Program-made: the position numbers and the translations under genes
Part shown: positions 1 to 8,243 of the stretch, piece after piece
Numbering within the stretch: the stretch's first letter is position 1
Layout of the letters: each line of letters opens with the position of its first letter
NCBI GenBank assembly: GCA_019058515.1
Contig: JAHPYY010000144.1
Coordinates: 1 to 34,493 of the forward strand
From: Promethearchaeota archaeon
GTDB taxonomy: Archaea > Asgardarchaeota > Lokiarchaeia > Sigynarchaeales > SOKP01
Direction: 5' to 3'
Length of the DNA: 34,493 nt
The notes under the pieces: generated by a model
Database searches by the model: none
What the model was told of the DNA's origin: nothing
Seen by the model: only the letters and a program-made list of their open reading frames with translations

Positions 1-447
1 ACATGTTGGCATACATTAATATAATCACTTCTTTCTAATAAGCTTTCAGTTAGATTTCCACTGGAAATAAACTCTGAGAAATAGTAATTATAATTATAAA
101 AAAAATCAGCAAATTATAAGACAGAAGGTTAGGCTCAAACATATTCAATCATTTAAATCCTTTGAGACTGTTCCTTTTTTTAATTTAGTCCAGAAAGTAA
201 ATCTTCACATTAAACGGTTATAAATAAATGAACTTTTTTGTCGGAAACTCCTGTTATTTTATATCTGAGAAGCTCTTTCTTTTACTTTTAGTGTCCTCTC
301 TCCCTCCCTTCGAAACATAGATGCATGTAAAAAGCACGGGATTTCTCTTTAATGTATTTATATTTTTCCAAAGCGGTTCTTTCCCACAATTTTAGAAAAT
401 TGTCGGCGTATTTCAGCTTTAGATTTTGGAATCCTTTTCATCTAGTG
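1..447. other. Upstream region without a supported gene
   Basis: I see no convincing gene here. The minus strand is open from about position 117 to the window edge but has no usable start codon and an ordinary AT-rich composition. A TATA-like run (TGTAAAAA, 326-333) lies about 23 bases before an ATG at 352, which is in frame with the RecA-like gene that I start at 448. The region may therefore hold that gene's promoter, or its extra N-terminus. Confidence 0.4.
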
Positions 448-1215
448 ATGACATTTGACACGGGATTAAAGGTTCATAACCATTTTAGTGGCGTTCCTCA
501 GATATCAAGTGGAGATTCTACGCTGGACGAGCTATTAGCGGAAAAAGGAAAGGGTGGGTTTTGTCGCGATTTAATATACCTACTTTACGGCGATAAATCT
601 GTCGTTACAAACATTCTACTAACTACGGCAGTCATCTCTCAACAAGCAATTGTTAACGGAGGTTTTGGAGAAGGCGTAAAAGTCGCGTTCGTGGATGCAA
701 ATAATCGGTTTAACCCCTACAACATAAGCAAATACGCTGTGACCCATAATCTCTCCCCTACGAGGGTTTTGGAAAACATTCTTATCGCTCGAGCGTTCAC
801 TTGGGATCAAATGGTTGAGCTTCTCGAAAACCGCCTTTCAAAACTGGATGATTTAAGCGTAGTTCTGATTTCAGGGATTACTACTCTATTTCAAAGCTAC
901 GAAAAGCAGACTTTCGAAGATCTTCTAAGAGCTATAGGGGGAATCAAAAAGATCCTTGCATACGCTAAGCCATTGATAGTAATTACGGCTCCTTTAAATG
1001 AGTTCTCGGAGTTCCGACCGAAAGGAGGCAAAATATTGTCACATTTCGGAAGCGTGTTAGTTAGAATCAACGATGAAGAACGCTACATAGAATATACTTT
1101 AATACAGCATCCCTTTTTACCAGAACGGCGACTTCTACGGTGGAAACCTAAAACTTCCAAAAGAAAGCTTTCAAATCCCACGAAAAACACAACGCTCGAC
1201 TTTTGGCTTACTTAG
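448..1215 (+). CDS. RecA/RadA-superfamily paralog with degenerate ATP-binding motifs
   Basis: The protein follows the RadA/RadB core fold. Counting from an in-frame ATG at 352, residues 111-165 (VAFVDANNRF, then LSPTRVLENILIARAF) match the RadA segment after Walker A, and IVITAPLNEF near 209-218 matches the later core strand. The nucleotide-binding motifs are lost: the Walker A position reads YGDKSVVTN (79-87), without GK[ST], and the Walker B strand reads VVLISG, without Asp. It is therefore probably a structural, non-hydrolysing paralog. I prefer ATG 448 because the 32 residues upstream are aromatic-rich and unlike RadA. It stops with TAG. It lies upstream of a small protein and PolB2, a combination known in other archaea, which suggests a role in DNA repair or translesion synthesis. 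It could instead be a diverged KaiC-like protein, but the RadA-like middle argues against that. Confidence 0.7.
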   Translation: MTFDTGLKVHNHFSGVPQISSGDSTLDELLAEKGKGGFCRDLIYLLYGDKSVVTNILLTTAVISQQAIVNGGFGEGVKVAFVDANNRFNPYNISKYAVTHNLSPTRVLENILIARAFTWDQMVELLENRLSKLDDLSVVLISGITTLFQSYEKQTFEDLLRAIGGIKKILAYAKPLIVITAPLNEFSEFRPKGGKILSHFGSVLVRINDEERYIEYTLIQHPFLPERRLLRWKPKTSKRKLSNPTKNTTLDFWLT

Positions 1216-1450
1216 AAAAAAAGAAATGACGATCAAAATTTGACTTAACCCGGTTATTAGATAAAAAAAAAATAACACCCCGTGAGACCCGAGTGCTATA
1301 CATTATTGTAAAACCCTTTAAATACAAATAAGATAAGCTCCTATTTAAATATATTTTGGCGGCTTTTCCCGTGAAAATTAGGAAAAAGTAAAAATTGAGT
1401 TTTTCTATTGAGAAAAGTTCTTTTAAAAGTGAACCTAATTGGGTATAATT

Positions 1451-1876
1451 TTACTCATTATCGGCGTTTTTGTCCTTTTTCTTATACATGTTTGGATCTT
1501 TTTCCTTTAGCGTCAAGGGGTCTCCTCCAAACCTTACTTTTTTAGCGTTGTAATAGAGATTCGATTTCTCTTCGCAAATCTGATTCCATTCGTATAAACC
1601 AAGTTTTTTGATCATGACTGAATTATAGACTTTTGAATTGTGAGGTAAGAATATTTCAAAATTGACGATTGGTTGCAGCATTTCGCAAGGAAAATCATTG
1701 CATTCGTAGCAAAATTTATGTCCTCTTTCCTGAACGCATTGATATGTTTTGCATAAAGGAAAGTTCCTAATTTTACCTTCATTAGCTCTACACCCTTCAC
1801 AATTAAAAGCTTTAACCCCTGGGCAGTGTTTGCAAAAAATTCCACATGGTGCATACCATTTCATTATACCACTCAA
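1451..1876 (-). CDS. DUF3795-type cysteine-rich protein
   Basis: A 141-residue protein with the Cys spacing of DUF3795. It has an N-terminal APCGIFCKHCPG block, then a CEGCRAN block, a CKTYQCV block and a CYECNDFPC block within about the first 65 residues, and a charged, Lys-rich C-terminus. The clustered cysteines suggest zinc or Fe-S binding; the family's biochemical role is not known to me. It is transcribed against its neighbours and sits between the RecA-like gene and the PolB2 pair, so it breaks what might otherwise be one operon. The start could be the ATG at 1876 or, four codons inward, the ATG in MKWYAPCG at 1864. The family call is secure from the Cys pattern. Confidence 0.8.
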   Translation of the reverse strand: MSGIMKWYAPCGIFCKHCPGVKAFNCEGCRANEGKIRNFPLCKTYQCVQERGHKFCYECNDFPCEMLQPIVNFEIFLPHNSKVYNSVMIKKLGLYEWNQICEEKSNLYYNAKKVRFGGDPLTLKEKDPNMYKKKDKNADNE

Positions 1877-1990
1877 ATTAATCTCCTCTCGTAAAACATC
1901 ATTATAATCCCAACATATTTCAACTTTTCATACTTAATATATCTAATCCAAAAGTCTAAAAAGAATTCATAAAATCAGAGTGGTATTCGT

Positions 1991-2010
1991 CTTTAAATCC
2001 GTTTAAACAC
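1991..2010 (+). promoter_or_regulatory. TATA-like box for the small protein-PolB2 pair
   Basis: Two TTTAAA cores (CTTTAAATCC and GTTTAAACAC) occupy 1991-2010. The second is centred about 25 bases before the ATG at 2029, the spacing expected for a leaderless archaeal transcript. There is no Shine-Dalgarno-like run between the box and the ATG. Confidence 0.5.
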
Positions 2011-2028
2011 TTACTATTTCGTGATTCT

Positions 2029-2304
2029 ATGGGTAGAACGGTTCCTTCTTTTAGACCTGCTCTTGAGCACGAAATTGAAAGTTGGAAAGACTACAAGCGT
2101 GCGCTAAGACCCGAAGAGCAGAAGCTATTCAATAAATTGATGAATTACGCCCGGATACACGCAGATGCGGGAAGTCTTGCGGCTCGCCCCTTGCTATCGG
2201 ATGTACTGTTCCTTTCGTTTGCGTTAGAGCAAGAAAAGAGAATTCAGATGCTTGAACAACAAATAACGGAAATCGAGGAGAGAATCAACGAAGAATCGGA
2301 TTAA
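2029..2304 (+). CDS. Small helical protein of the PolB2 gene set
   Basis: A 91-residue, mostly helical, charged protein. It begins MGRTVPSFRPALEHEIESW, then has RALRPEEQKLFNKLMNYAR, a HADAGSLAARPL segment and a C-terminal coiled-coil-like stretch (residues about 68-90, EQEKRIQMLEQQITEIEER). The GRT.PSFR start, RALR and HA.A.S...RP elements are what I recall of the small protein encoded beside PolB2 in many archaea, annotated in haloarchaea as DUF8156-like. It ends 28 bases before the annotated PolB2 start, and the two probably share a transcript and may overlap. It likely acts as an adaptor or subunit bridging PolB2 and the RecA-like protein, but that role is inference. Confidence 0.75.
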   Translation: MGRTVPSFRPALEHEIESWKDYKRALRPEEQKLFNKLMNYARIHADAGSLAARPLLSDVLFLSFALEQEKRIQMLEQQITEIEERINEESD

Positions 2305-2332
2305 AACACGCGCAACTTTTGACGGTTGGTTA

Positions 2333-4708
2333 TTGGATGTTTCAACTTACGGCAAGGGGGTAATACATTGGGTTAAAACCATTCCAGAGGGTGAGATTGT
2401 CAGGATTTACGGAGAATTTCACCCCGAGTTTTTCGCAGTACCAAAATCGCATGTCGGTTCGGATCTAAGCCGTCTTAAGCATATTCTCCTTCAAAACGGT
2501 AACGTAAAGGCCGTCCGAATTTGCGAGAAATATGTGAAGCTGGAAGATCACGAAAAGAGGAGAATTTTGGGGGTATCCGTTGTAAGGCCATCCGTTTTCA
2601 AACAGACGATCTCTGAGGTGGACAAATTGAGCCTATTCACATTGTACAATACTGACCTTCCCATCGCCCAGATGTACTTCTATGTGAACGACCTTTTTCC
2701 AATGTCTCAATGCGAGTTTGAGGTGGAAAAAAGAACGAACAAACGAAGAAACGCAGAGTCAATGCACCTAGTTTCGTTAACTCTAAAAGACGACAACGAG
2801 GAACTGTACTACGAATTGCCTCCTCTAAAGGCAGTGTGGTTGGATGTAACTATCCAAAAAAGCGGTATCCGCTATTATTACAACGATCCGCTCGAGTCTG
2901 TCTCGATCAGCGTTGTAGAAAACGACGAAAACAATATTCCTCGCGCAGACGGATACAAAAAGAAAACATACAAGGTAAAGAGAGACGCGGAGGCTGATAC
3001 GCTCCGAACGATCAGCAAAATTATTGACAAACTCGATCCTGACATCATACTCACGCACCACGGAGATGAATTCTTGTTTCCTTACTTGGCTGCAAGAGCT
3101 TCCGTCAACGGTGTATCGAAGGAATTGTACTTTTCTAGAAACAAGACGCCTCTTCAATATTGCGTGTTTAACCTTTCGGGGAGTTCCGACCACTATATGT
3201 CGTACGGAATTATTTGGCGCCGCTCAAAAACCCAAGTATATTTCACGGGGAGGTTTCATTTAGATACGGCAATGTACGCAAGTCTTCACTTCAGCGAGGG
3301 AAACATCCCTGGAGTTATCGAAGTTGCAAGGATCTCTCGCGTCCCGCTCCAACGCTTAAGTAGAATAACGATTGGTGGAGCGTTGCAGTCTATCCAGTAC
3401 TACTACGCTTACAAGCTCGATCACCTCATCCCCCCTTTCAAGAAAAGTCCCGAAGATTTTCGTTCAGGAATGAATCTTATTCACAGCGACCGCGGAGGGC
3501 ACATTATCGAGCCCTTGATCGGCGTGTTCGACCAAGTCGTTGAGCTCGATTTTTCTTCCATGTATCCCTCGTTAATGTCAACGTACAATGTCTCTTCCGA
3601 AACGATCAATTGTAAGTGCTGCAAAGCCGATGGCACGGGATTGAAAGTACCCGGGTTGGATTTTCACATTTGTTCCAAACGAACTGGTATTATTGCAAAG
3701 TCCATTTCGCTTCCTTTAGGTAAGCGACTAAAGTACAAAGAGTACGTGAGAAAGACCAACGACCTTCGCTATAAATTCACTGACATAGCCCTTAAATGGG
3801 TGCTTGTCGTTAGTTTTGGCTATCTTGGCTTCAAGAATGCTCGCTTCGGAAAGATCGAAGCCCACCAAACCGTGTGCGCGTTCGCCAGAGAGTTTTTGTT
3901 GCGCTCAGTTAAAATCGCTGAATCACAGGGATGCAAAGTAATCCACGGAATAGTCGATTCAATATGGCTGCAAGACACGAAAGGGCGCACGCCCGAAGAG
4001 TTCGAACGAGTCACCAAAAAGGTAGCCCAAGAAATAACCGAACAAACCAAGATTCCAATGAGTTGGGACGGAAGATTCGACTGCATTGTGTTTCTTCCTT
4101 CGCGAGCAGAACGAGACATTCCCGCTTTAAGTCATTACTGGGGGGTCAAGTCGAACGGAGAAATAAAAGTAAGAGGCATAGAAGTAAGGAGGAGAGACGC
4201 TCCCAAAATCGTAAAAGACGCTCAATTCGCTTGGATTGATGTGTTCAAAGGAGCGACAACTAAAGAAAAGTTTGTGAACCGTATTCCACGCGCAAAGGAA
4301 CTTCTATACGAATACATAGATCGAATTGAATCGGGAAAAGTCTCGAGAGACGAGCTCACTATCCGCCAAAGAATTTCTAGGAGTCCATCGAAATACAAAG
4401 TGAATTCCTACCAAGCTGTGGCTGCGAGACAGCTCGAACGGTCAGGAGTGGTAGTGTCGGCGGGCAAAAATGTCAGATATATTATACTAAACTCAGAAGC
4501 TGACCCCGATTTTCCCGAGAAGAAAGTAATCCTTTCGGAGTTGTACAACGAAAAGCATCACGCTTACGACAAAAAGAAATACATCGAACTTCTAAAACGA
4601 GCTTTCGAAAATTTGTTTCCTTTCGAATTTCCCGAGCTCGAAGAATTGGTTAAGTCTAACTACATTCGCTCTTCGAACCAGACGAATTTACTGAGTTTTA
4701 CCAATTAA
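2333..4708 (+). CDS. polB2: PolB2-type family B DNA polymerase, exonuclease-dead
   Basis: A 791-residue family B polymerase of the PolB2 branch. In order: an N-terminal domain (LYNTDLPIAQMYFY near 104-117), a degenerate exonuclease domain, motif A (ELDFSSMYPSL, D406), a Cys/His cluster (CKCCKADG to HICSKR, 427-450) typical of this branch, motif B (LKWVLVVSFGYLGF, 487-500) and motif C (HGIVDS, 538-543). The exonuclease is dead: Exo I keeps D171 but lacks its Glu (DVTIQ), Exo II reads HHGDEFLFPYL with Leu for Asp, and Exo III is not recognisable. In motif C the first Asp of the usual DTD is Ile540; only D542 remains. Such enzymes were first described as inactivated; a Sulfolobus member (Dpo2) has since been linked to damage-induced synthesis. 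TTG 2333 is the first standard start, but the open frame extends upstream, reading FDGWLLDV across it, so the real start may lie earlier. Confidence 0.88.
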   Translation: MDVSTYGKGVIHWVKTIPEGEIVRIYGEFHPEFFAVPKSHVGSDLSRLKHILLQNGNVKAVRICEKYVKLEDHEKRRILGVSVVRPSVFKQTISEVDKLSLFTLYNTDLPIAQMYFYVNDLFPMSQCEFEVEKRTNKRRNAESMHLVSLTLKDDNEELYYELPPLKAVWLDVTIQKSGIRYYYNDPLESVSISVVENDENNIPRADGYKKKTYKVKRDAEADTLRTISKIIDKLDPDIILTHHGDEFLFPYLAARASVNGVSKELYFSRNKTPLQYCVFNLSGSSDHYMSYGIIWRRSKTQVYFTGRFHLDTAMYASLHFSEGNIPGVIEVARISRVPLQRLSRITIGGALQSIQYYYAYKLDHLIPPFKKSPEDFRSGMNLIHSDRGGHIIEPLIGVFDQVVELDFSSMYPSLMSTYNVSSETINCKCCKADGTGLKVPGLDFHICSKRTGIIAKSISLPLGKRLKYKEYVRKTNDLRYKFTDIALKWVLVVSFGYLGFKNARFGKIEAHQTVCAFAREFLLRSVKIAESQGCKVIHGIVDSIWLQDTKGRTPEEFERVTKKVAQEITEQTKIPMSWDGRFDCIVFLPSRAERDIPALSHYWGVKSNGEIKVRGIEVRRRDAPKIVKDAQFAWIDVFKGATTKEKFVNRIPRAKELLYEYIDRIESGKVSRDELTIRQRISRSPSKYKVNSYQAVAARQLERSGVVVSAGKNVRYIILNSEADPDFPEKKVILSELYNEKHHAYDKKKYIELLKRAFENLFPFEFPELEELVKSNYIRSSNQTNLLSFTN

Positions 4709-4830
4709 AAACTATATTAATGTCATTCAATTATCGGCGTTCTTCTTATATAGAAAAACAATAGCATTATTATTGAGTGTTGATTTGCTATAAGTATACT
4801 TATTTTATGAGATTAATTCGTGAAATATCT

Positions 4831-6216
4831 ATGAAAATCGTTATTTTGAACGGCAGTCCTAAAGGAGACGAGAGCGTAACAATGCAATATCTCCTTTACA
4901 TTAAGAAAAAACACCCTGAACACGAGTACGAATTTCTAAATGTAGCCCAACAAATAAAAATACTCGAAAAAAAAGAGGAACGACTTGAAAACATTTTAAA
5001 TAGTATAAAATCTGCAGATTTCGTTATATAGGCATTCCCTTTATATGTTCTGCTTGTTTGCTCTCAATATAAGCGCTTTATTGAATTAATATTTGAAAAA
5101 GGCTTTGAGTCTAATTTTAAAGGTAAGTACACCTTAGCTCTTTCAACTTCGATTCATTATTTCGACCACACAGCTCAAAACTACGTTCACGCTATTTGTG
5201 AGGATTTAGACATGAAATATTTAGGTTACTATCCCGCTGATAGTTGGGATCTTCTCTATCCAAAAAAAAGAAAAAATTGGCTTCTTTACGTGGAATCGCT
5301 TTTTAATTCAATTGAAAATAAAGTTGCTACTTCACGCGCCTTCCAACCATTAACAAGACGAATGTTTTCTTTCGATCCTAGTCTAACAAAATGTGATCCA
5401 GTTGATCCGCAGAGTAAAAAAGTCTTGATTCTCTCCGATAATACTTCAGAAACTAGTAATGTGGGAAGGATGGTTAATCGATTTAGAGCCTTCTTCGCAG
5501 ATTCACCTGAACTAGTTAATATACACGAGATTGACATCAAAGGGCCTTGCACCGGTTGTATAAGTTGTGGTTATAATCACGAGTGTATTTATGAAGACAA
5601 AGATGAGTTTACGAATTTCTGGAGCGATAAAGTGGTCCAATCTGATATTCTTATTTTAGCGGGTGATATTGTGGATCGTTATTTATCTTCTCGTTGGAAA
5701 CTAATTTTTGATCGAGCATTCTTTAACACTCATACACCTACCTTACACGATAAGCAAATGGGATATATTTTATCAGGACCCCTAAGCCAAATTCCAAATT
5801 TAACGCAGATATTACAATCATATGCCGAAACTCAGGACGCAAACTTCTTAGGAATTGTAACCGATGAGTTTGGGTCGTCTGAGAATATTAACCGATTGTT
5901 ATACCAACTAGCCCAAGATTCTGTTCTGTTTGCTAACTCGAACTTCAAGAAACCAAGTACATTTTTAGGTGAGGGTGCGAAGCGGATCTTTCGGGACGAT
6001 GTGTACGGAAGAAATCGATTTGTGTTCCTTGCTGATCACGAATATTATAAAAAGCACGGAATATACGATACTTTTCCTCAGAACGACGAGCGAGCAAAAA
6101 AAATGAACGAAAAATTAATTCCATTGATGAAAATTGATAAAGTGCGAAAAAAGCTTAATTTAAAGCAGGAATTTCTTAGACCTTTTAAACGAGTTATTGA
6201 AGATCCAAAAAAGTAA
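4831..6216 (+). pseudogene. Two-domain flavodoxin-fold oxidoreductase interrupted by in-frame TAG
   Basis: One reading frame of 462 codons is broken only by TAG at 5029-5031. The first part begins MKIVILNGSPKGDES, a typical NAD(P)H-dependent FMN reductase start, and runs to SADFVI just before the TAG. Translation resumes in the same frame as AFPLYVLLVCSQYKRFIEL, the normal continuation of this fold, where homologs usually have an aromatic residue at the stop position. A second flavodoxin-like domain begins near 5416 (KKVLILSDNTSE) and carries CTGCISC, as in iron-sulfur flavoproteins. Readings, in order of likelihood: a recent TGG-to-TAG nonsense change or sequence error, translational readthrough, or pyrrolysine insertion. 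Many neighbouring genes end normally with TAG, so genome-wide recoding is unlikely. If the TAG is real, ATG 5212 could start a shortened second-domain protein. Confidence 0.75.
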
Positions 6217-6248
6217 ATAAAAAAATAGAATTTTGTGCTAGAAGTAGT

Positions 6249-6884
6249 CTACTTCTTAGCAAATGGTTGCCGGATTATCGTCTTCAATGATTCAGGCTTA
6301 GTTTTTCGAGGATCACTTAAATAGATTTCGTGATGCTTTAGCTTATGACCATCGAATTTTCCTCCTAACTTTTGAATATGTTTGTGAAGTTTCTCGATAT
6401 TTGGTCCCTCATCTTTGTAAGATCCAATGTGCATTATCTGAGCGGATTTTCCCTCTTTATACTTCTCTAATCTCAACTTTTTCAAGGATTCTTTAAGTTC
6501 TGGCTTTTTTTTACCCACCTCTTCAACAGAATCTTTGAACATTTTTTCAGTTATCCAATCTGGCTGCCGGATCATCATAATCCACTTCCAATTGTCTCGA
6601 TTTCCTTCGGTAAAATCATTCATATCATCAGCCCACCATAACCCTTCAGAGGGAAGAACTACGTAATCTTGACCATCTTGCTTGCTCATAAACTTCAGTT
6701 TGTATGCAACGGGATACAACGCTGCCATTGCGTCTAAGTATTCTTGCGTTTCTCCTGGAGAACCCATTCCGTCGATCATTAGAAACTGCATTTCTGGTAC
6801 ATCTACTTCTACCACTTCATTAGCTTTTGAGAAGTAGAATGACTTTTCGGATTTTTTGAAATCAATTTTCGCTGCCAAATTCAT
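6249..6884 (-). CDS. GyrI-like small-molecule-binding domain protein
   Basis: A protein of about 211 residues of the stand-alone GyrI-like (SOUL/GyrI effector-binding) class. Recognisable blocks are PEMQFLMIDGMGSPGE near 31-46, LYPVAYKLKF near 58-67, a Trp-rich GLWWADDMNDF, WKWIMMIRQPDWIT, and AQIMHIGSYKDEGPNIEKLH followed by HHEIYLSDPRKT. These match the family that binds lipophilic ligands and in some members hydrolyses cyclopropanoid toxins. No DNA-binding domain is attached, so it is probably a binding protein or enzyme rather than a regulator. The start could be GTG 6887 or ATG 6884; I use ATG. It begins within eight bases of the stop of the small Cys-rich gene upstream on the same strand, so the two are probably cotranscribed. 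Confidence 0.8.
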   Translation of the reverse strand: MNLAAKIDFKKSEKSFYFSKANEVVEVDVPEMQFLMIDGMGSPGETQEYLDAMAALYPVAYKLKFMSKQDGQDYVVLPSEGLWWADDMNDFTEGNRDNWKWIMMIRQPDWITEKMFKDSVEEVGKKKPELKESLKKLRLEKYKEGKSAQIMHIGSYKDEGPNIEKLHKHIQKLGGKFDGHKLKHHEIYLSDPRKTKPESLKTIIRQPFAKK

Positions 6885-6891
6885 CACCCAT

Positions 6892-7023
6892 TTAACTTCG
6901 TGGCTGGAAACTATGAGTTGGACAATTATCTACATTTAATGAGGCTGGAACTTCGTGCCCAAAGCAATCTCCTTTAGATTCGTCAATAGGTTTGTAAAAT
7001 TTGCATTCTTTGCATGTAGCCAT
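6892..7023 (-). CDS. 43-residue four-cysteine protein (HiPIP-like small subunit type)
   Basis: A short gene read directly from the minus strand: ATG at 7023, stop TAA at 6894-6892. The product starts MATCKECKFYKPIDESKGDC and continues FGHEVP, then NCP and SFQPR. Cysteines 4, 7, 20 and 34 form a CxxC-x12-C-x13-C set able to hold one Fe-S cluster or zinc. The C..CK.F.PID..KGDCFGHEVP pattern resembles the small Fe-S subunits of glycyl-radical enzymes (BssB/HpdC-like) and free-standing relatives. No glycyl-radical enzyme is in the window, so the partner is unknown. It is probably cotranscribed with the GyrI-like gene just downstream. The translation is certain; the family call is moderate. Confidence 0.65.
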   Translation of the reverse strand: MATCKECKFYKPIDESKGDCFGHEVPASLNVDNCPTHSFQPRS

Positions 7024-7177
7024 ATCTTTTCACTCTTTTATGTTAGTTCTTTACATATTTTTGTTGTTTATTATCATTATTGAGTATTTCTGGTCATAAA
7101 AAATTAATATAAATTAAAATTCACTTTTTTATTGTGTCACATTATAATTATTAAGCTTATCCTCTTAAAATTCTAAA

Positions 7178-8191
7178 ATGTTAAGAAAATACCACCCAAC
7201 TCTTCGTGAAATTGGTTTGAGTGAAATTCAAATAAAACTGTACGACTACATCATTGAAAATAAGATGGGTACGATTAACAAAATTAAGGAAGATTTGAAC
7301 CTCTCTTATTCGCAAACAAGCTACAATTTAAGTGTTTTGGAGGATATGGGTCTAGTTTTCTCGTCAAAAGGTAAGAAAAGCAAAAGATACTATCGCATCG
7401 ATCCAAAAATCGCGTTAACTAAAGTCATAGAAGAAAGGGTTAAGAATTTTCAAGATCAGATCGAAAGCATTGATGAAAAAGTAAAGGTCGAAGAGAGTGT
7501 TCAAGGAGTTTGCCTTAAAAATGTACCGTTCTATCACTATTCGGATGAAAATTTAGCTGTGAATAACTATTTTAAATTAATAAGCGAAGCGACCGAGGAA
7601 ATTGTTTTATCCTCTTTACCTCCTTCCTTAGTGAAAAGAATTGAACAAGTTTTGTATAACGCAAGCATGAGAGGGGTGTCTATTAGAATTTATTTTTCTA
7701 ACGCAGATTTCGAAGAAATTCCAAATTATTTTGATTTAATCACTGATACATTAAACCGCGTTAGACTCTCTATCACTCAAACCAGTGAACGCACCTGTCA
7801 AAGAGCTCGCTACAACGACATTCTGGTGAATGTTGGGTCCATTTTAATTGACAATAAATATTTAAACTCAATAAGTTTTATAGACGATGATATTTTTCAT
7901 TTCGATGGTTTTTATGGTCCCGGTTTTGTCCAACAAGCGAAAAAATTTATGGAAATAAAAACCGTAGAAAAAGCCATAATTATAGAGTATCCCGAACCGA
8001 TTCAATCCGTAATTAACATTCTGAGGTCTAACACCTCGATAAAAACTCGAGATCTAAGTGTCAAGTCGAAATTAGGAGGAGGTAGACTTAAAAAGGTTCT
8101 AGAATTCCTTATTCAAGAAGGCATTGTCAAGGAAACCGAAGTTAAGGGCAAATATGGTAAACCCAGCAAGGAATATACTCTAGTAGAGTAA
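7178..8191 (+). CDS. TrmB-like transcriptional regulator with two winged helices
   Basis: A 337-residue regulator. Residues about 10-65 form a TrmB-type winged helix (LREIGLSEIQIKLYDYI, then INKIKEDLNLSYSQTSYNLS and GKKSKRYYRID). A charged coiled-coil linker (about 78-108) follows, then a phospholipase-D-like TrmB effector domain (SEATEEIVLSSLPPSL through IDDDIFHFDGFYGPGF), and a second winged helix at the C-terminus (VINILRSNTSIKTRDLSVKS, then LEFLIQEGIVKETEVKGKYG). TrmB proteins usually sense sugars or related small molecules and act on nearby or dispersed promoters. It is divergent from the Cys-rich/GyrI-like pair across about 150 bases, so it may control that pair; this is inferred only from position. 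The extra C-terminal DNA-binding domain is not standard for TrmB itself. Confidence 0.8.
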   Translation: MLRKYHPTLREIGLSEIQIKLYDYIIENKMGTINKIKEDLNLSYSQTSYNLSVLEDMGLVFSSKGKKSKRYYRIDPKIALTKVIEERVKNFQDQIESIDEKVKVEESVQGVCLKNVPFYHYSDENLAVNNYFKLISEATEEIVLSSLPPSLVKRIEQVLYNASMRGVSIRIYFSNADFEEIPNYFDLITDTLNRVRLSITQTSERTCQRARYNDILVNVGSILIDNKYLNSISFIDDDIFHFDGFYGPGFVQQAKKFMEIKTVEKAIIIEYPEPIQSVINILRSNTSIKTRDLSVKSKLGGGRLKKVLEFLIQEGIVKETEVKGKYGKPSKEYTLVE

Positions 8192-8243
8192 AATCTAAGT
8201 TGAATTGTGTATAGAAACTAATCGAATTATACCATTAGCGTTT

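Noticed and set aside
1..117. Open minus-strand frame running off the left edge
   Set aside because: It has no usable start codon, is preceded by a stop, and its residues match nothing I recognise.
2333..4708. PolB as part of a casposon, virus or plasmid
   Set aside because: The motif set and partner gene fit chromosomal PolB2; there is no integrase, terminal repeat or capsid gene nearby.
1457..4741. TTATCGGCGTT shared by the DUF3795 gene end and the gap after PolB2
   Set aside because: Only 11-12 bases long; such a match is expected by chance in a window of this size.
5029..5031. Genome-wide pyrrolysine use of TAG
   Set aside because: At least six genes here end in TAG at plausible C-termini (for example at 1215, 6249, 22521, 29699, 30227 and 31263), so TAG is an ordinary stop in this genome.
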